The translations under genes and the position numbers were made by a program. Shown here piece after piece: positions 1 through 6,708 of a DNA stretch of 12,393 nt. The notes under the pieces are model-generated. The model was given only the letters and a program-made list of their open reading frames with translations. It was not told where the DNA came from and did no database searches. Each line of letters opens with the position of its first letter. The stretch's first letter is position 1. The stretch spans positions 1-12,393 of the forward strand of contig CAYYAQ010000151.1 of NCBI GenBank assembly GCA_964469555.1. The letters are read 5' to 3'. Origin of the DNA: CAYYAQ01 sp964469555. GTDB taxonomy: Bacteria; Planctomycetota; UBA1135; UBA2386.

Positions 1-1539
1 CACATGAGCGTAGGTCGGCACGACGATGCTTGCGTCGAGGCGCTCGATGCGCACTTGACCCTCGGGGACAACACGCTGAATCGGTACATTTTGCAGGCCC
101 TCGCGCAGATCGGGAGCACCCCGGCGATCCGGGCGCTGGTCGCGAGGATGCGGGATGGTGGCGCGACCGCCGACCTGGCCCGCCACCTGCTCTCCAGCAT
201 CGGCGGCGGCGTGTGCGAGTCGCTGGCCAAGAGCTTCGACGACGAGGAGCCCGACCTGCAGGCGCAGATGATTCAGATCCTGGGGCACTACTCGGTGCCG
301 AACGCGATGAAGATCCTGCTGCAGGCGAGCCTGAGTGCCAACGAAGTCCTGTCCAAGGACGCGTGCGAATTCTTCCTCGCGCGACTGGTCGAGGTCAGCG
401 AGGCGGAACGCAAGAAGCTCCGCGAGAAGGTCTACAAGGTCGTGAAGGCGTCGAAGGACATCACTCCGGTGGCCCTGGCCAACGCATTGAAGATGGTCGC
501 GGTGATCAACGTCACCCAGTCGAAGGCGACGTTGCTGAAGTATGCCCAACCCAGCCAGCCTCCGATCGTCCGCGAGGCTGCGTTGCACGGACTCGAGCGG
601 GCCAGGCTGACGTCCGCGCAGTCGGAAGCGCTGCTCGGATATCTGGAGGACCCGGATGTGACGCACGTGGTCAAACCCACGCTGTTCGCGCTGTCGGGTC
701 ACACCGACTGGAGTAAGGCGAGCGTCACGAAGTTGCGTGGTCTGCTATCGTCGCGTCGCGAGGAGATGAAGCTGTTCGCGCTTCGGGCGCTGCAGGGCGT
801 GCAGAGCGAAGATGTCGCCAAGATCTACATGGGTCAACTGCACAGTTCGAAGCCGGAGTTGCAGGAGGTCGCGATCGGCGCGCTCGGCCAGAACGCAAAG
901 GCGCTCAGCACCCTGTTGAAGTCGTTCGTCATCGAGCGGAATTCGTCGAAGGCGGCGACGCTCATCAAGCCGCTGCTCGAGCACAAGGAGCGGATCAAGC
1001 CGGCGCAGGTGCGGGCGATGTCGGAGAAGTGCGGCAAGCTCCTCGCGGATGGCAACCCGCTCGGTGAGAACCACCTGGAGTTGCTCCTCGCCGTTCGTGC
1101 AGACATCGCCACGGAGTGCCTCGTCGACAAGGCGATGCGCCTGCGGCGTGCGCGCAAGTTGGCCGAGTCGCTCCGCATCCTTATCCATCTCGCGAAGGCC
1201 GAGACGCTGGAAACCGAGGGTCGCTACCAGCTCGCGCTAGCGCGCCTGATCAAGGACAACGACGAAGGGCGCACCGGCGTGATCAGCCAGACTGGCGACG
1301 CGACCATGGGCTTCATCGCGGGCCTCGTCCGCGACAACTTCCCAGTGTTCGAGCGCCTGAAAAAGGAGAGCATGCTCGCACCGGAGGATCTCCTCCGTGT
1401 CGGTCGTCACTTCAACGCAGGCATCGGCCCGGAGCAGAAGTTCGGTGCTGACATGCTGTTGCATGTCGCCAAGAAGCACGCCAAGGGCAAGGCCGGCGAA
1501 GAAGCCCGCCTGATGATCCGCTCCGAAGGCCTCGCCTGA
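1..1539 (+). CDS. HEAT-repeat-like helical scaffold protein, probably 5'-truncated by the window edge
   Basis: I do not recognise a specific family. From the ATG at base 4 the protein is 511 residues and almost wholly predicted alpha-helical. Degenerate paired helices of HEAT/PBS-lyase type recur, for example around residues 26-49 (ILQALAQIGSTPAIRALVAR), 86-108, 188-200 (IVREAALHGLERA) and 285-300. The C-terminal part, roughly residues 370-511, is also helical and more TPR-like (LAESLRILIHLAKAETLE). There is no signal peptide, membrane segment or catalytic motif, which suggests a cytoplasmic protein-binding scaffold (inference). The frame is open to the window edge, only three bases precede the ATG so no ribosome site can be judged, and the first residues already read like the middle of a repeat. 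The true start is therefore probably upstream. It ends with TGA nine bases from the convergent psd stop. The reading frame is secure; the function is unknown. Confidence 0.75.
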   Translation, partial: HMSVGRHDDACVEALDAHLTLGDNTLNRYILQALAQIGSTPAIRALVARMRDGGATADLARHLLSSIGGGVCESLAKSFDDEEPDLQAQMIQILGHYSVPNAMKILLQASLSANEVLSKDACEFFLARLVEVSEAERKKLREKVYKVVKASKDITPVALANALKMVAVINVTQSKATLLKYAQPSQPPIVREAALHGLERARLTSAQSEALLGYLEDPDVTHVVKPTLFALSGHTDWSKASVTKLRGLLSSRREEMKLFALRALQGVQSEDVAKIYMGQLHSSKPELQEVAIGALGQNAKALSTLLKSFVIERNSSKAATLIKPLLEHKERIKPAQVRAMSEKCGKLLADGNPLGENHLELLLAVRADIATECLVDKAMRLRRARKLAESLRILIHLAKAETLETEGRYQLALARLIKDNDEGRTGVISQTGDATMGFIAGLVRDNFPVFERLKKESMLAPEDLLRVGRHFNAGIGPEQKFGADMLLHVAKKHAKGKAGEEARLMIRSEGLA

Positions 1540-1548
1540 TCCCGCCCT

Positions 1549-2319
1549 TCAGACCGTCTGACCCAACCTGACGGTGGTCTCGCGCGGAAGGTCGGGGATC
1601 TCGGGGCCCGTCTTTGGAGTCGCCACGATCGCTGTCGAGCCGAACCCGAACTGACCGAGCTCGTCGCCTTTCGCGAGCCTGCCTGGCTTCGCCGTTACCA
1701 GTGTATCGCCGACGTTGAGTGCGGAGACCATCAGGACGACGGCGTCGTGCCCGCTCGGGAGTCGAAAGTGGAACACGACCCGCTCGTTGCGCGGGAAGAG
1801 GTCGGGGATGCTCTCGACGGCGCCGGGATTGACCGGGAACAGCGCGCCCGGGATGTGCTTCGTGGCGATCAGTTCACCGTCGAACGGTGAGTGAACCCGG
1901 TGGTAGTCTCTGGGCGCGAGATAGACGGTCATCTGGTAGCCACCGTCGAGCCGCGCAGCCAGGTCTGCGTCTTGAAGCAGCTGCGCCACGGAATAGTCGC
2001 GTCCCTTCACCTGTTGGATCCGATCGCCCGTGATCGTCCCCGAAGTGATGATCTTCCCGTCGCACGGCCAGACGAGTGGTCCGTCTGCGATGGGGCGTTG
2101 CCCGTCGCGAAGCGGTCGCCGGAAGAACTCCGCGAGCGAGCGGTAGTCGTCGAGCTCCCCTTTCATCTCCGACAGTTCCACTCCGTAGCGGCGTGCGAAC
2201 ATCCCGTACGCGATCCGTCGCGCGAAGCGCGGCAAGGGGATGCGCGTGACGAGCCCCGTGCTCCGGGAGAGCAGGAACTTCGGCAGGGCGGTCAGGAGGA
2301 CGCGGCGGGTGGTTCCCAA
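1549..2319 (-). CDS. psd: Phosphatidylserine decarboxylase proenzyme
   Basis: Pyruvoyl enzyme that converts phosphatidylserine to phosphatidylethanolamine at the cytoplasmic membrane. At 256 residues it is near the usual bacterial length. The family triad is visible: Asp87 in WPCDGKI, His143 in DYHRVHSPFDG, and Ser228 in FGFGSTAIV. Self-cleavage should occur between Gly227 and Ser228, giving a beta chain of about 227 residues and an alpha chain of about 29 whose Ser228 becomes the pyruvoyl group. The motif usually written LGST reads FGST here. The N-terminus (LPKFLLSR, then FARRYGV) matches the family, so translation must begin near the TTG at 2319. That TTG directly follows the TAG of the LysM gene and lacks a clear Shine-Dalgarno sequence, which suggests coupling or re-initiation. 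No phosphatidylserine synthase gene lies nearby. The family call is very firm; the exact start is less so. Confidence 0.95.
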   Translation of the reverse strand: MGTTRRVLLTALPKFLLSRSTGLVTRIPLPRFARRIAYGMFARRYGVELSEMKGELDDYRSLAEFFRRPLRDGQRPIADGPLVWPCDGKIITSGTITGDRIQQVKGRDYSVAQLLQDADLAARLDGGYQMTVYLAPRDYHRVHSPFDGELIATKHIPGALFPVNPGAVESIPDLFPRNERVVFHFRLPSGHDAVVLMVSALNVGDTLVTAKPGRLAKGDELGQFGFGSTAIVATPKTGPEIPDLPRETTVRLGQTV

Positions 2320-2766
2320 CTATCGCACCGGCAACTTGACCTTCTGACCCGTTGGTAGCTTTCCGGCGCGCTCTTCGCTCCAGCCGTTGAACGCCGCGAC
2401 TTCTTTCCAGCGGGCCGGGCTGCCGAGGTGGGTTCGGCAGAGGTCGTAGAGCGTCCCGCCTTCCCCGAGGGTGACGACGTGGAACTCCACCTTTGGCTTG
2501 GGCGGGATGGACTTGGGCGGGATGGACTTGGGCGGGATGGACTTGGAGTCGTCCGGTTTCGTGCCACCCGGTCCTGGTCCATCTGGCTTTGGTCGCGTGG
2601 GCGCGATCTTCTTCGCGCCCGGTGGGGGGCGTTGCAGCGCGACGCTCAGTGACTCGTTCTCGCCCCCGATCTGAAGCTCGAGAACATTCGCCGACTCCAT
2701 CTTGTTGTCCTCGGTGCAGGCCGGAAACAACCCGACGAGGACGATCGCCCATACGATACCGCGCAT
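2320..2766 (-). CDS. Small LysM-domain lipoprotein with proline-rich linker
   Basis: A 148-residue protein. Residues 1-16 form a hydrophobic export signal ending LFPA before Cys17, which resembles a lipobox although Phe at -3 is atypical. A polar segment follows, then a Pro/Gly/Lys-rich linker (about 46-92) with three exact KSIPP units at 75-89. Residues about 95-147 form one LysM fold (FHVVTLGEGGTLYDLCR, then ITTERLIKE-type helix region and LPTGQKVKLP). Such domains bind peptidoglycan glycan chains. I infer an envelope protein, anchored by lipid at Cys17 and reaching the wall through the linker. No enzymatic domain is present. The ATG at 2766 is chosen because it alone gives an export signal; the frame is open much further upstream but only as antisense to other genes. 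It sits 35 bases after the desaturase gene and abuts psd. LysM and export assignments are firm; the role is unknown. Confidence 0.85.
   Translation of the reverse strand: MRGIVWAIVLVGLFPACTEDNKMESANVLELQIGGENESLSVALQRPPPGAKKIAPTRPKPDGPGPGGTKPDDSKSIPPKSIPPKSIPPKPKVEFHVVTLGEGGTLYDLCRTHLGSPARWKEVAAFNGWSEERAGKLPTGQKVKLPVR
2500..2544 (-). repeat. Three exact tandem 15-bp units inside the LysM gene
   Basis: The plus-strand unit gggcgggatggactt occurs three times without a mismatch at 2500-2514, 2515-2529 and 2530-2544. Read on the minus strand, each encodes Lys-Ser-Ile-Pro-Pro in the linker before the LysM domain. Because the unit is a multiple of three and identical at synonymous positions, recent slippage or recombination is likely, and copy-number changes would only lengthen or shorten the linker. 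Confidence 0.95.
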
Positions 2767-2801
2767 GATGCAGACATTTTGCCACGGGTCGCGGCGCTTC
2801 C

Positions 2802-3599
2802 CTACCGTGAACTGTGGAAGAAACGCAACGCGCGGAGCCTCGTGAGCGGCCAGAGCACCTGGCCACCGAAGGTCTGGGGCATCTCGTTGTCGTCGGGGTA
2901 GCCGAGTCGCTCGGGTTCCCGATTCTCGGGCCAGTGCACCGTGCGGAAGATCCAGTCCCACAGGCTGAGCACGATGCCGTAGTTCTTGCTGACGCCGCCC
3001 TCGTCCGACGCGTCGTGGTGCCAGATGTGCATCTGCGGGGAGTTGAACACGTAGCGCAGGGGGCCGATCTTGATCGGCGTATTGCTGTGGTTGAAGTGTC
3101 CCCAGAATGTGCTCGAGACGTAGACCCAGAACGCGACCTCGTAGGGCACCCCGAGAAATGCGAGCGGCACGGCCTGCGTGATCGTGTACACGCAGATCTC
3201 CATCCAGTGGAAGTGGAAGTTTGCCGCCCAGTCGAGGCGCGGGATCGAGTGGTGGACCTTGTGGAACGCCCAGAGGAACGGAACCTTGTGGAGCGCTATG
3301 TGCGTGCACCACTGGATGAAGTCGCTGACGACAAAGAACGCGAGGAACTGGACCCACGGTTGCCATCCGCCCGAGATCCCCTCGATTCCATCGAGCGTCA
3401 GGCCCCGTTCCTTCAGGAAGAGGACGAGTCCTGCGAACACGAACGCGTAGAAGAAGTGTCCGTTGACGGCGAGGAATCCCAAGTCGCGCAGCCAGCCTGC
3501 GCGAAACGTCCGGTGGGGCTGGTGCCAGGGCACGACCTTTTCTACGACGACGAAGAACGCCGAGACGTACGCCAGCCAGTGCCAGTATGTGAGGTCCAC
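2802..3599 (-). CDS. Sterol desaturase / fatty acid hydroxylase family membrane protein
   Basis: A 265-residue integral membrane protein of the non-haem di-iron hydroxylase superfamily (PF04116 type). The histidine boxes are visible in order: HIALH (His100, His104), HKVHH (His113, His116, His117), an additional GHFNH (168-171), and HIWHH (His191, His194, His195). Hydrophobic segments lie near residues 8-20, 42-62, 82-97 and 135-165. Characterised members hydroxylate or desaturate sterols, fatty acids, carotenoids or alkylglycerols using oxygen; the sequence does not reveal this enzyme's substrate. The GTG at 3599 is the start because an in-frame TGA lies eight codons upstream. Its Shine-Dalgarno sequence is weak. 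It heads a probable minus-strand unit with the LysM lipoprotein and psd, which suggests a membrane-lipid role (inference). It is divergent from the haem-protein gene. The family is very secure; the substrate is unknown. Confidence 0.92.
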   Translation of the reverse strand: MDLTYWHWLAYVSAFFVVVEKVVPWHQPHRTFRAGWLRDLGFLAVNGHFFYAFVFAGLVLFLKERGLTLDGIEGISGGWQPWVQFLAFFVVSDFIQWCTHIALHKVPFLWAFHKVHHSIPRLDWAANFHFHWMEICVYTITQAVPLAFLGVPYEVAFWVYVSSTFWGHFNHSNTPIKIGPLRYVFNSPQMHIWHHDASDEGGVSKNYGIVLSLWDWIFRTVHWPENREPERLGYPDDNEMPQTFGGQVLWPLTRLRALRFFHSSR

Positions 3600-3741
3600 G
3601 GGGTCCGGGAGGATAGCTCACGCCGTAATGCGCCGAAGTCAAATACGCGCGGTCGGGCATCGGTTTGGCGCGATTCCCAGGCCGGGGTACGACGGTAGCG
3701 ATTACCATCCCGCGTCTCTGCCAAGACCAGAGAAGCGAATC
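3600..3741. promoter_or_regulatory. Divergent intergenic region, likely promoters for both flanking genes
   Basis: These 142 bases separate two genes transcribed away from each other, so promoters for both should lie here. For the plus-strand gene, TTGGCG (3665-3670) and TACGAC (3688-3693) are separated by 17 bases, a weak sigma-70-like match (4/6 and 3/6). For the minus-strand gene, TTGACT (complement of 3637-3642) is a good -35 but the nearest TATCCT (complement of 3610-3615) is 21 bases away, which is too far for a standard promoter. The region is firm as an intergenic spacer; individual boxes are speculative. Confidence 0.35.
3711..3737 (+). promoter_or_regulatory. Hairpin overlapping the ribosome-binding region of the haem-protein gene
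   Basis: CGCGTCTCTG (3711-3720) can pair with CAGAGAAGCG (3728-3737), giving nine pairs out of ten with a single G-A mismatch and a seven-base loop CCAAGAC. The hairpin ends four bases before the ATG at 3742. The only purine-rich Shine-Dalgarno candidate, GAGAAG at 3730-3735, lies inside the 3' arm. If the RNA folds this way it would hide the ribosome site. The inverted repeat is seen directly; a regulatory function is inference, and a protein operator is equally possible. Confidence 0.4.
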
Positions 3742-4923
3742 ATGAGGATCCTGACGCTGGCCCTCTCCTCGTTGCTCCTCTCCCCGAATCTCCTCGCCCA
3801 GAGCTTTGTCAACTACGAGAGCCCCCAGGTCCACCCGATCGCGAACTCTGCCGATGGAACGCGGCTGTTCGTCCTCAACACGAACGTTCCGTTCGCTCAG
3901 GGCATCAAGTGTATCTCGTGCCACGTGATTCCGACCGGGACGAACCGATTCATCATTCCCGGAAGCATCCTGCAGGCACCGCAGTCGATGAAGACCGCGC
4001 AACTGCGCAACATCTACAAGCGGACGAGCTTCCGCAAGACGTCGCAGGGTCGCAAGTCGGGGTTCGGCCTGACGCACGATGGCGAGAAACGGGACTCCTT
4101 CGATTTCCTCGGGTTGCCGGTGTTCAACATCCTCTCCAACAACATCGCGGCGAAGTTGATGATCCAGGACTTCCTCGAGGCGTTCCCGACGGAGAGCGCG
4201 CCCGCGGTCGGCTATCAGGTGACGGTGAATTCCGCGAACGTGAACAGCAGTAGCGTGATCGCGGACGTGGGGCTGCTGCAGATCCGGGCCGAGGCCGGGG
4301 ACATCGACCTGATCGTCAAGGGTCAGGTCGACGGAAGGTCGCGGGGCATGCTGTATCAGATCATCGCGAAGCACTATCTACAGGACAGCGCCTCGGCGTC
4401 GCCGATGACCTGGGCACAGATCAGCGCATTGATCAAGATTGGTGGCGCGGAGTTTACGCTCACCGGCGTCGCACCTGGAACGGGCAAGCGGTCGGGAATC
4501 GACCGCGATGCGGATGGTGTGTTGGATCGTGATGAAGGCGTGGGTTTGTACGGAGTCGGTACGAAGGGCTGTGCGGGGACGCCGTTTCTCGGCACGAGCT
4601 CGGCCCCGTACATCGGCAACAAGCTGTTCTCGTTCGTCGGTCGCAATGCGATGAGCAAGTCCGCTGGTTTCCTCGCCGTCGGCCTCTCTCCTGCCAACTT
4701 CTCATTGCTCGGCATCACGGTCCTGGTCGACATCACGAAGCCGAGCACCGGGATCATGAGTGTTTTCTCGGACGCCAGCGGCGAGTTGGCGCTCCCGCTG
4801 CCGATCCCGAACGACACTGTCCTGGTCGGTCTCGCGGTGTTCAACCAGATCGCCTGGTCCGACAACTGCGCCTCGCAGCGGGTCTCGGCGACACAAGGCC
4901 TCAAGATCACCATCACCAAGTAA
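3742..4923 (+). CDS. Exported single-haem cytochrome c-like protein with planctomycete-type C-terminal domain
   Basis: A 393-residue protein. Residues 1-19 are a Sec signal peptide ending LLA before Gln20. Residues 21-46 (FVNYESPQVHPI, DGTRLFVLNT) look like the opening strand of a YVTN-type beta-propeller, but the haem site CISCH follows at 57-61 with no propeller between. Residues 62-150 continue as a c-type cytochrome (PTGTNRFIIPG, QLRNIYKRTSF, FGLTHDG). A possible Ca-binding loop, DRDADGVLDRDE, lies at 254-265. Residues about 277-393 form a beta-rich domain with Cys277 and Cys376. From memory this domain is typical of secreted Planctomycetota proteins. The protein is probably periplasmic or extracellular; substrate and redox partner are unknown. 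The ATG at 3742 is chosen because it begins the signal peptide; the 93 codons upstream in frame are antisense to the desaturase gene. Confidence 0.85.
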   Translation: MRILTLALSSLLLSPNLLAQSFVNYESPQVHPIANSADGTRLFVLNTNVPFAQGIKCISCHVIPTGTNRFIIPGSILQAPQSMKTAQLRNIYKRTSFRKTSQGRKSGFGLTHDGEKRDSFDFLGLPVFNILSNNIAAKLMIQDFLEAFPTESAPAVGYQVTVNSANVNSSSVIADVGLLQIRAEAGDIDLIVKGQVDGRSRGMLYQIIAKHYLQDSASASPMTWAQISALIKIGGAEFTLTGVAPGTGKRSGIDRDADGVLDRDEGVGLYGVGTKGCAGTPFLGTSSAPYIGNKLFSFVGRNAMSKSAGFLAVGLSPANFSLLGITVLVDITKPSTGIMSVFSDASGELALPLPIPNDTVLVGLAVFNQIAWSDNCASQRVSATQGLKITITK

Positions 4924-4928
4924 CGCGA

Positions 4929-4946
4929 TCCTCCTCGCGGGGAGGA
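4929..4946. terminator. Candidate bidirectional terminator hairpin between convergent genes
   Basis: TCCTCC (4929-4934) and GGAGGA (4941-4946) form a perfect six-pair stem with a six-base loop. They fill the centre of the 31-base gap between the haem-protein stop and the argJ stop. There is no T-run on either side, so it would be a weak intrinsic terminator at best. An alternative five-pair stem (CGCGA 4924-4928 with TCGCG 4935-4939) competes with it. Position supports a terminator; structure is only moderate. Confidence 0.35.
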
Positions 4947-4954
4947 CGCCGAGC

Positions 4955-6163
4955 CTACGTGCGGTAATCGGCGTTGATGCGAACGTAGGAGTCGGTGAGG
5001 TCGCAGGTCCAGAGCTCGGCCTCGAAGGGACCCATGCCGAAGTTCACGCCGATGACGATCTCCTCGTTCTCCTCCATGTAGGCCTTGGCGGCGGCCTCGT
5101 TTTCTGGGTGGGAGGTGCCCTCGGAGTAGAGCACGAACTCGCCGATCCGAACGCCGACGTTCTCCATGTTGATCGGCATTCCCGAGGATGCGGCGGCCGA
5201 GAGGATGCGGCCCCAGTTTGGATCGCGACCGAACACGGCGGTCTTGACCAGCGGACTCGTCGCGATGAATCGTCCGCCGTCGAGGGCATCGCCCTCGCTC
5301 ATGGCCCCCTCGATCTGCAACGTGATCATCCGCGTCGCCCCCTCGCCGTCCGCAGCGATCATCCGGGACAACTCGCGACTCACGCGCGTCAACTCCTCTT
5401 CGAGCGGGTGCACGGTCCCCATGTCGTGCTCATCCTTCACGGGTCGGCACCAGTGCCGCTGTGCCGTCCACAACAGCACCGTGTCGTTTGGCGAAGTGTC
5501 TCCGTCCACCGTCACGCAGTGGAAGCTACGATTCGCCAGCGCGCGTAGTCCGATGCCGAGATCTGCCTGGCTCCGACCGTCCGTCACGAGAAACCCCAAC
5601 ATCGTCGCCATGTCCGGGTGGATCATTCCGGATCCCTTCGCGATGCCGCACACCTGCACAGTCTCGCCGTCCGTCGCCGTCAGCGAGCCGGTCGAAACTT
5701 TCGGCTTCGTGTCGGTTGTCATGATCGCCTCGGCGAATTCCGTCACGCCGTCGCGTCGCACCGCCTCCTTCAACTCCGGCAGCGCAGCGACGACCTTGTC
5801 CACGTCGAGCCGTGCGCCGATGACGCCCGTGCTCATGAACAAGATCTCGTTCTGCGGACAGACGAGGAGCATCGCCAGTGCCCTGCAGACTGCTTTGTTG
5901 TCCTTCTCTCCCTGCTCTCCCGTCGCGCAGTTCGCGTTGGCCGAATTGACCAGCACTGCTCGAACCTTTCCACCGCTCTGCGCCAGATGTCTTTGACACA
6001 CGACTACGTGTGCCCCCAGCAGCTCGTTCTGAGTGAACAGCGCGAAGGCGGGCATCGCCTCGTCGGCCAGAATCAGCCCGAGATCGAGCGCGTCACCATC
6101 CTTCAGCCCGCAGTGGACGCCCGCGGCGCGAAAACCATCCGGCAGAACGGGAGTTTCAGTCAT
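4955..6163 (-). CDS. argJ: Glutamate N-acetyltransferase / amino-acid acetyltransferase (ornithine acetyltransferase)
   Basis: ArgJ moves the acetyl group from N-acetylornithine to glutamate, releasing ornithine and regenerating N-acetylglutamate; some members also use acetyl-CoA. At 402 residues it has the normal length. Family marks in order: FRAAGVHCGLK (11-21), NSANAN (73-78), the oxyanion-hole segment STGVIG (111-116), and KGSGMIHPDMATML (177-190), which holds the self-cleavage nucleophile Thr187. These are followed by DGDTSPNDTVL (220-230), GRDPNWGRI (312-320) and the hallmark C-terminus YVRINADYRT. Cleavage before Thr187 would give alpha and beta chains of about 186 and 216 residues. 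The ATG lies two bases after the stop of the GNAT synthase gene, and it is the last gene of the operon. Because a separate synthase sits directly upstream, ArgJ may be monofunctional, which sequence alone cannot settle. Confidence 0.97.
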   Translation of the reverse strand: MTETPVLPDGFRAAGVHCGLKDGDALDLGLILADEAMPAFALFTQNELLGAHVVVCQRHLAQSGGKVRAVLVNSANANCATGEQGEKDNKAVCRALAMLLVCPQNEILFMSTGVIGARLDVDKVVAALPELKEAVRRDGVTEFAEAIMTTDTKPKVSTGSLTATDGETVQVCGIAKGSGMIHPDMATMLGFLVTDGRSQADLGIGLRALANRSFHCVTVDGDTSPNDTVLLWTAQRHWCRPVKDEHDMGTVHPLEEELTRVSRELSRMIAADGEGATRMITLQIEGAMSEGDALDGGRFIATSPLVKTAVFGRDPNWGRILSAAASSGMPINMENVGVRIGEFVLYSEGTSHPENEAAAKAYMEENEEIVIGVNFGMGPFEAELWTCDLTDSYVRINADYRT

Positions 6164-6165
6164 GG

Positions 6166-6708
6166 TTACCTGGGCGTCTGATGGGGGATGGGGATCTGCG
6201 TGACGGGAATGCCGAAGTTCGCGCTCGAAGATGTCGTCTCGAACAACACGCGCTCCATCGCGATCTCGTCACACGCCATGAACTTCGGGCAATGGAGACA
6301 GTCGTTGAACACTTTGTGCGGCAGCTTGCCGTGTTCGACGACCGAGAACCCGACCTTCTCGAAGAAACCTCGGACGTAAGTGAACGCGAACAGCTTCGGG
6401 ATTCCGAGTGCTGTGGCTTCTTCGACCATCACATCGATCAGTCTCCGTCCGATGCCAGCCTTCTGAATGTCCGGGCTCACAGCAATCGAGCGGATCTCGG
6501 CGAGGTCCGTCCACACGATGTGGAGCGCGCCGCACGCCACGAGCTCGCCGTCGATCTCCGCTACGTAGAAGTCTCGGATGTTCTCGATCACCGACGCCGG
6601 CGAGCGCGGCAGCAGAATCTGTCGAAGCGCGAGCTTGTTTACGAGCTGCAGGATCGGCCCGCAGTCGTTGATGTTGGCCTTCCGGATCTTCGGTTCACTC
6701 GTCGTCAT
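6166..6708 (-). CDS. argA: Short GNAT-type N-acetylglutamate synthase
   Basis: A 180-residue GNAT acetyltransferase that I assign as the short-form N-acetylglutamate synthase, which makes N-acetylglutamate from acetyl-CoA and glutamate. Visible marks: LALRQILLPRS (26-36), ENIRDFYVAEIDGELVACGA (42-61), DLAEIRSIAVSPD (68-80), the acetyl-CoA loop QKAGIG (82-87), FAFTY (107-111), FFEKVGF (115-121), LPHKVFNDC (129-137), then a cysteine cluster Cys137, Cys140, Cys146 followed by DEIAM. It has no amino-acid-kinase domain, unlike the enterobacterial ArgA of about 440 residues. Residues after about 155 are a non-conserved tail. The start ATG overlaps the argH end by 14 bases and has a strong ribosome site. 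The operon position strongly supports the function; a different arginine-linked acetyltransferase is the alternative. Confidence 0.88.
   Translation of the reverse strand: MTTSEPKIRKANINDCGPILQLVNKLALRQILLPRSPASVIENIRDFYVAEIDGELVACGALHIVWTDLAEIRSIAVSPDIQKAGIGRRLIDVMVEEATALGIPKLFAFTYVRGFFEKVGFSVVEHGKLPHKVFNDCLHCPKFMACDEIAMERVLFETTSSSANFGIPVTQIPIPHQTPR

Noticed and set aside
1549..1561. Palindrome TCAGAC-C-GTCTGA at the psd stop codon as a terminator
   Set aside because: As RNA it allows only five pairs with a three-base loop and has no T-run. Most of it is psd coding sequence.
3463..3741. A 93-codon N-terminal extension of the haem protein
   Set aside because: It is antisense to the desaturase gene and would bury the signal peptide, which starts cleanly at 3742.
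2320..4374. A 684-codon open minus-strand frame ending with the LysM protein
   Set aside because: Upstream of 2766 it lies across the desaturase gene in another frame and antisense to the haem-protein gene, with Arg/Pro/Leu-rich composition typical of GC-rich shadow frames. Only the part from the ATG at 2766 has an export signal and LysM domain.
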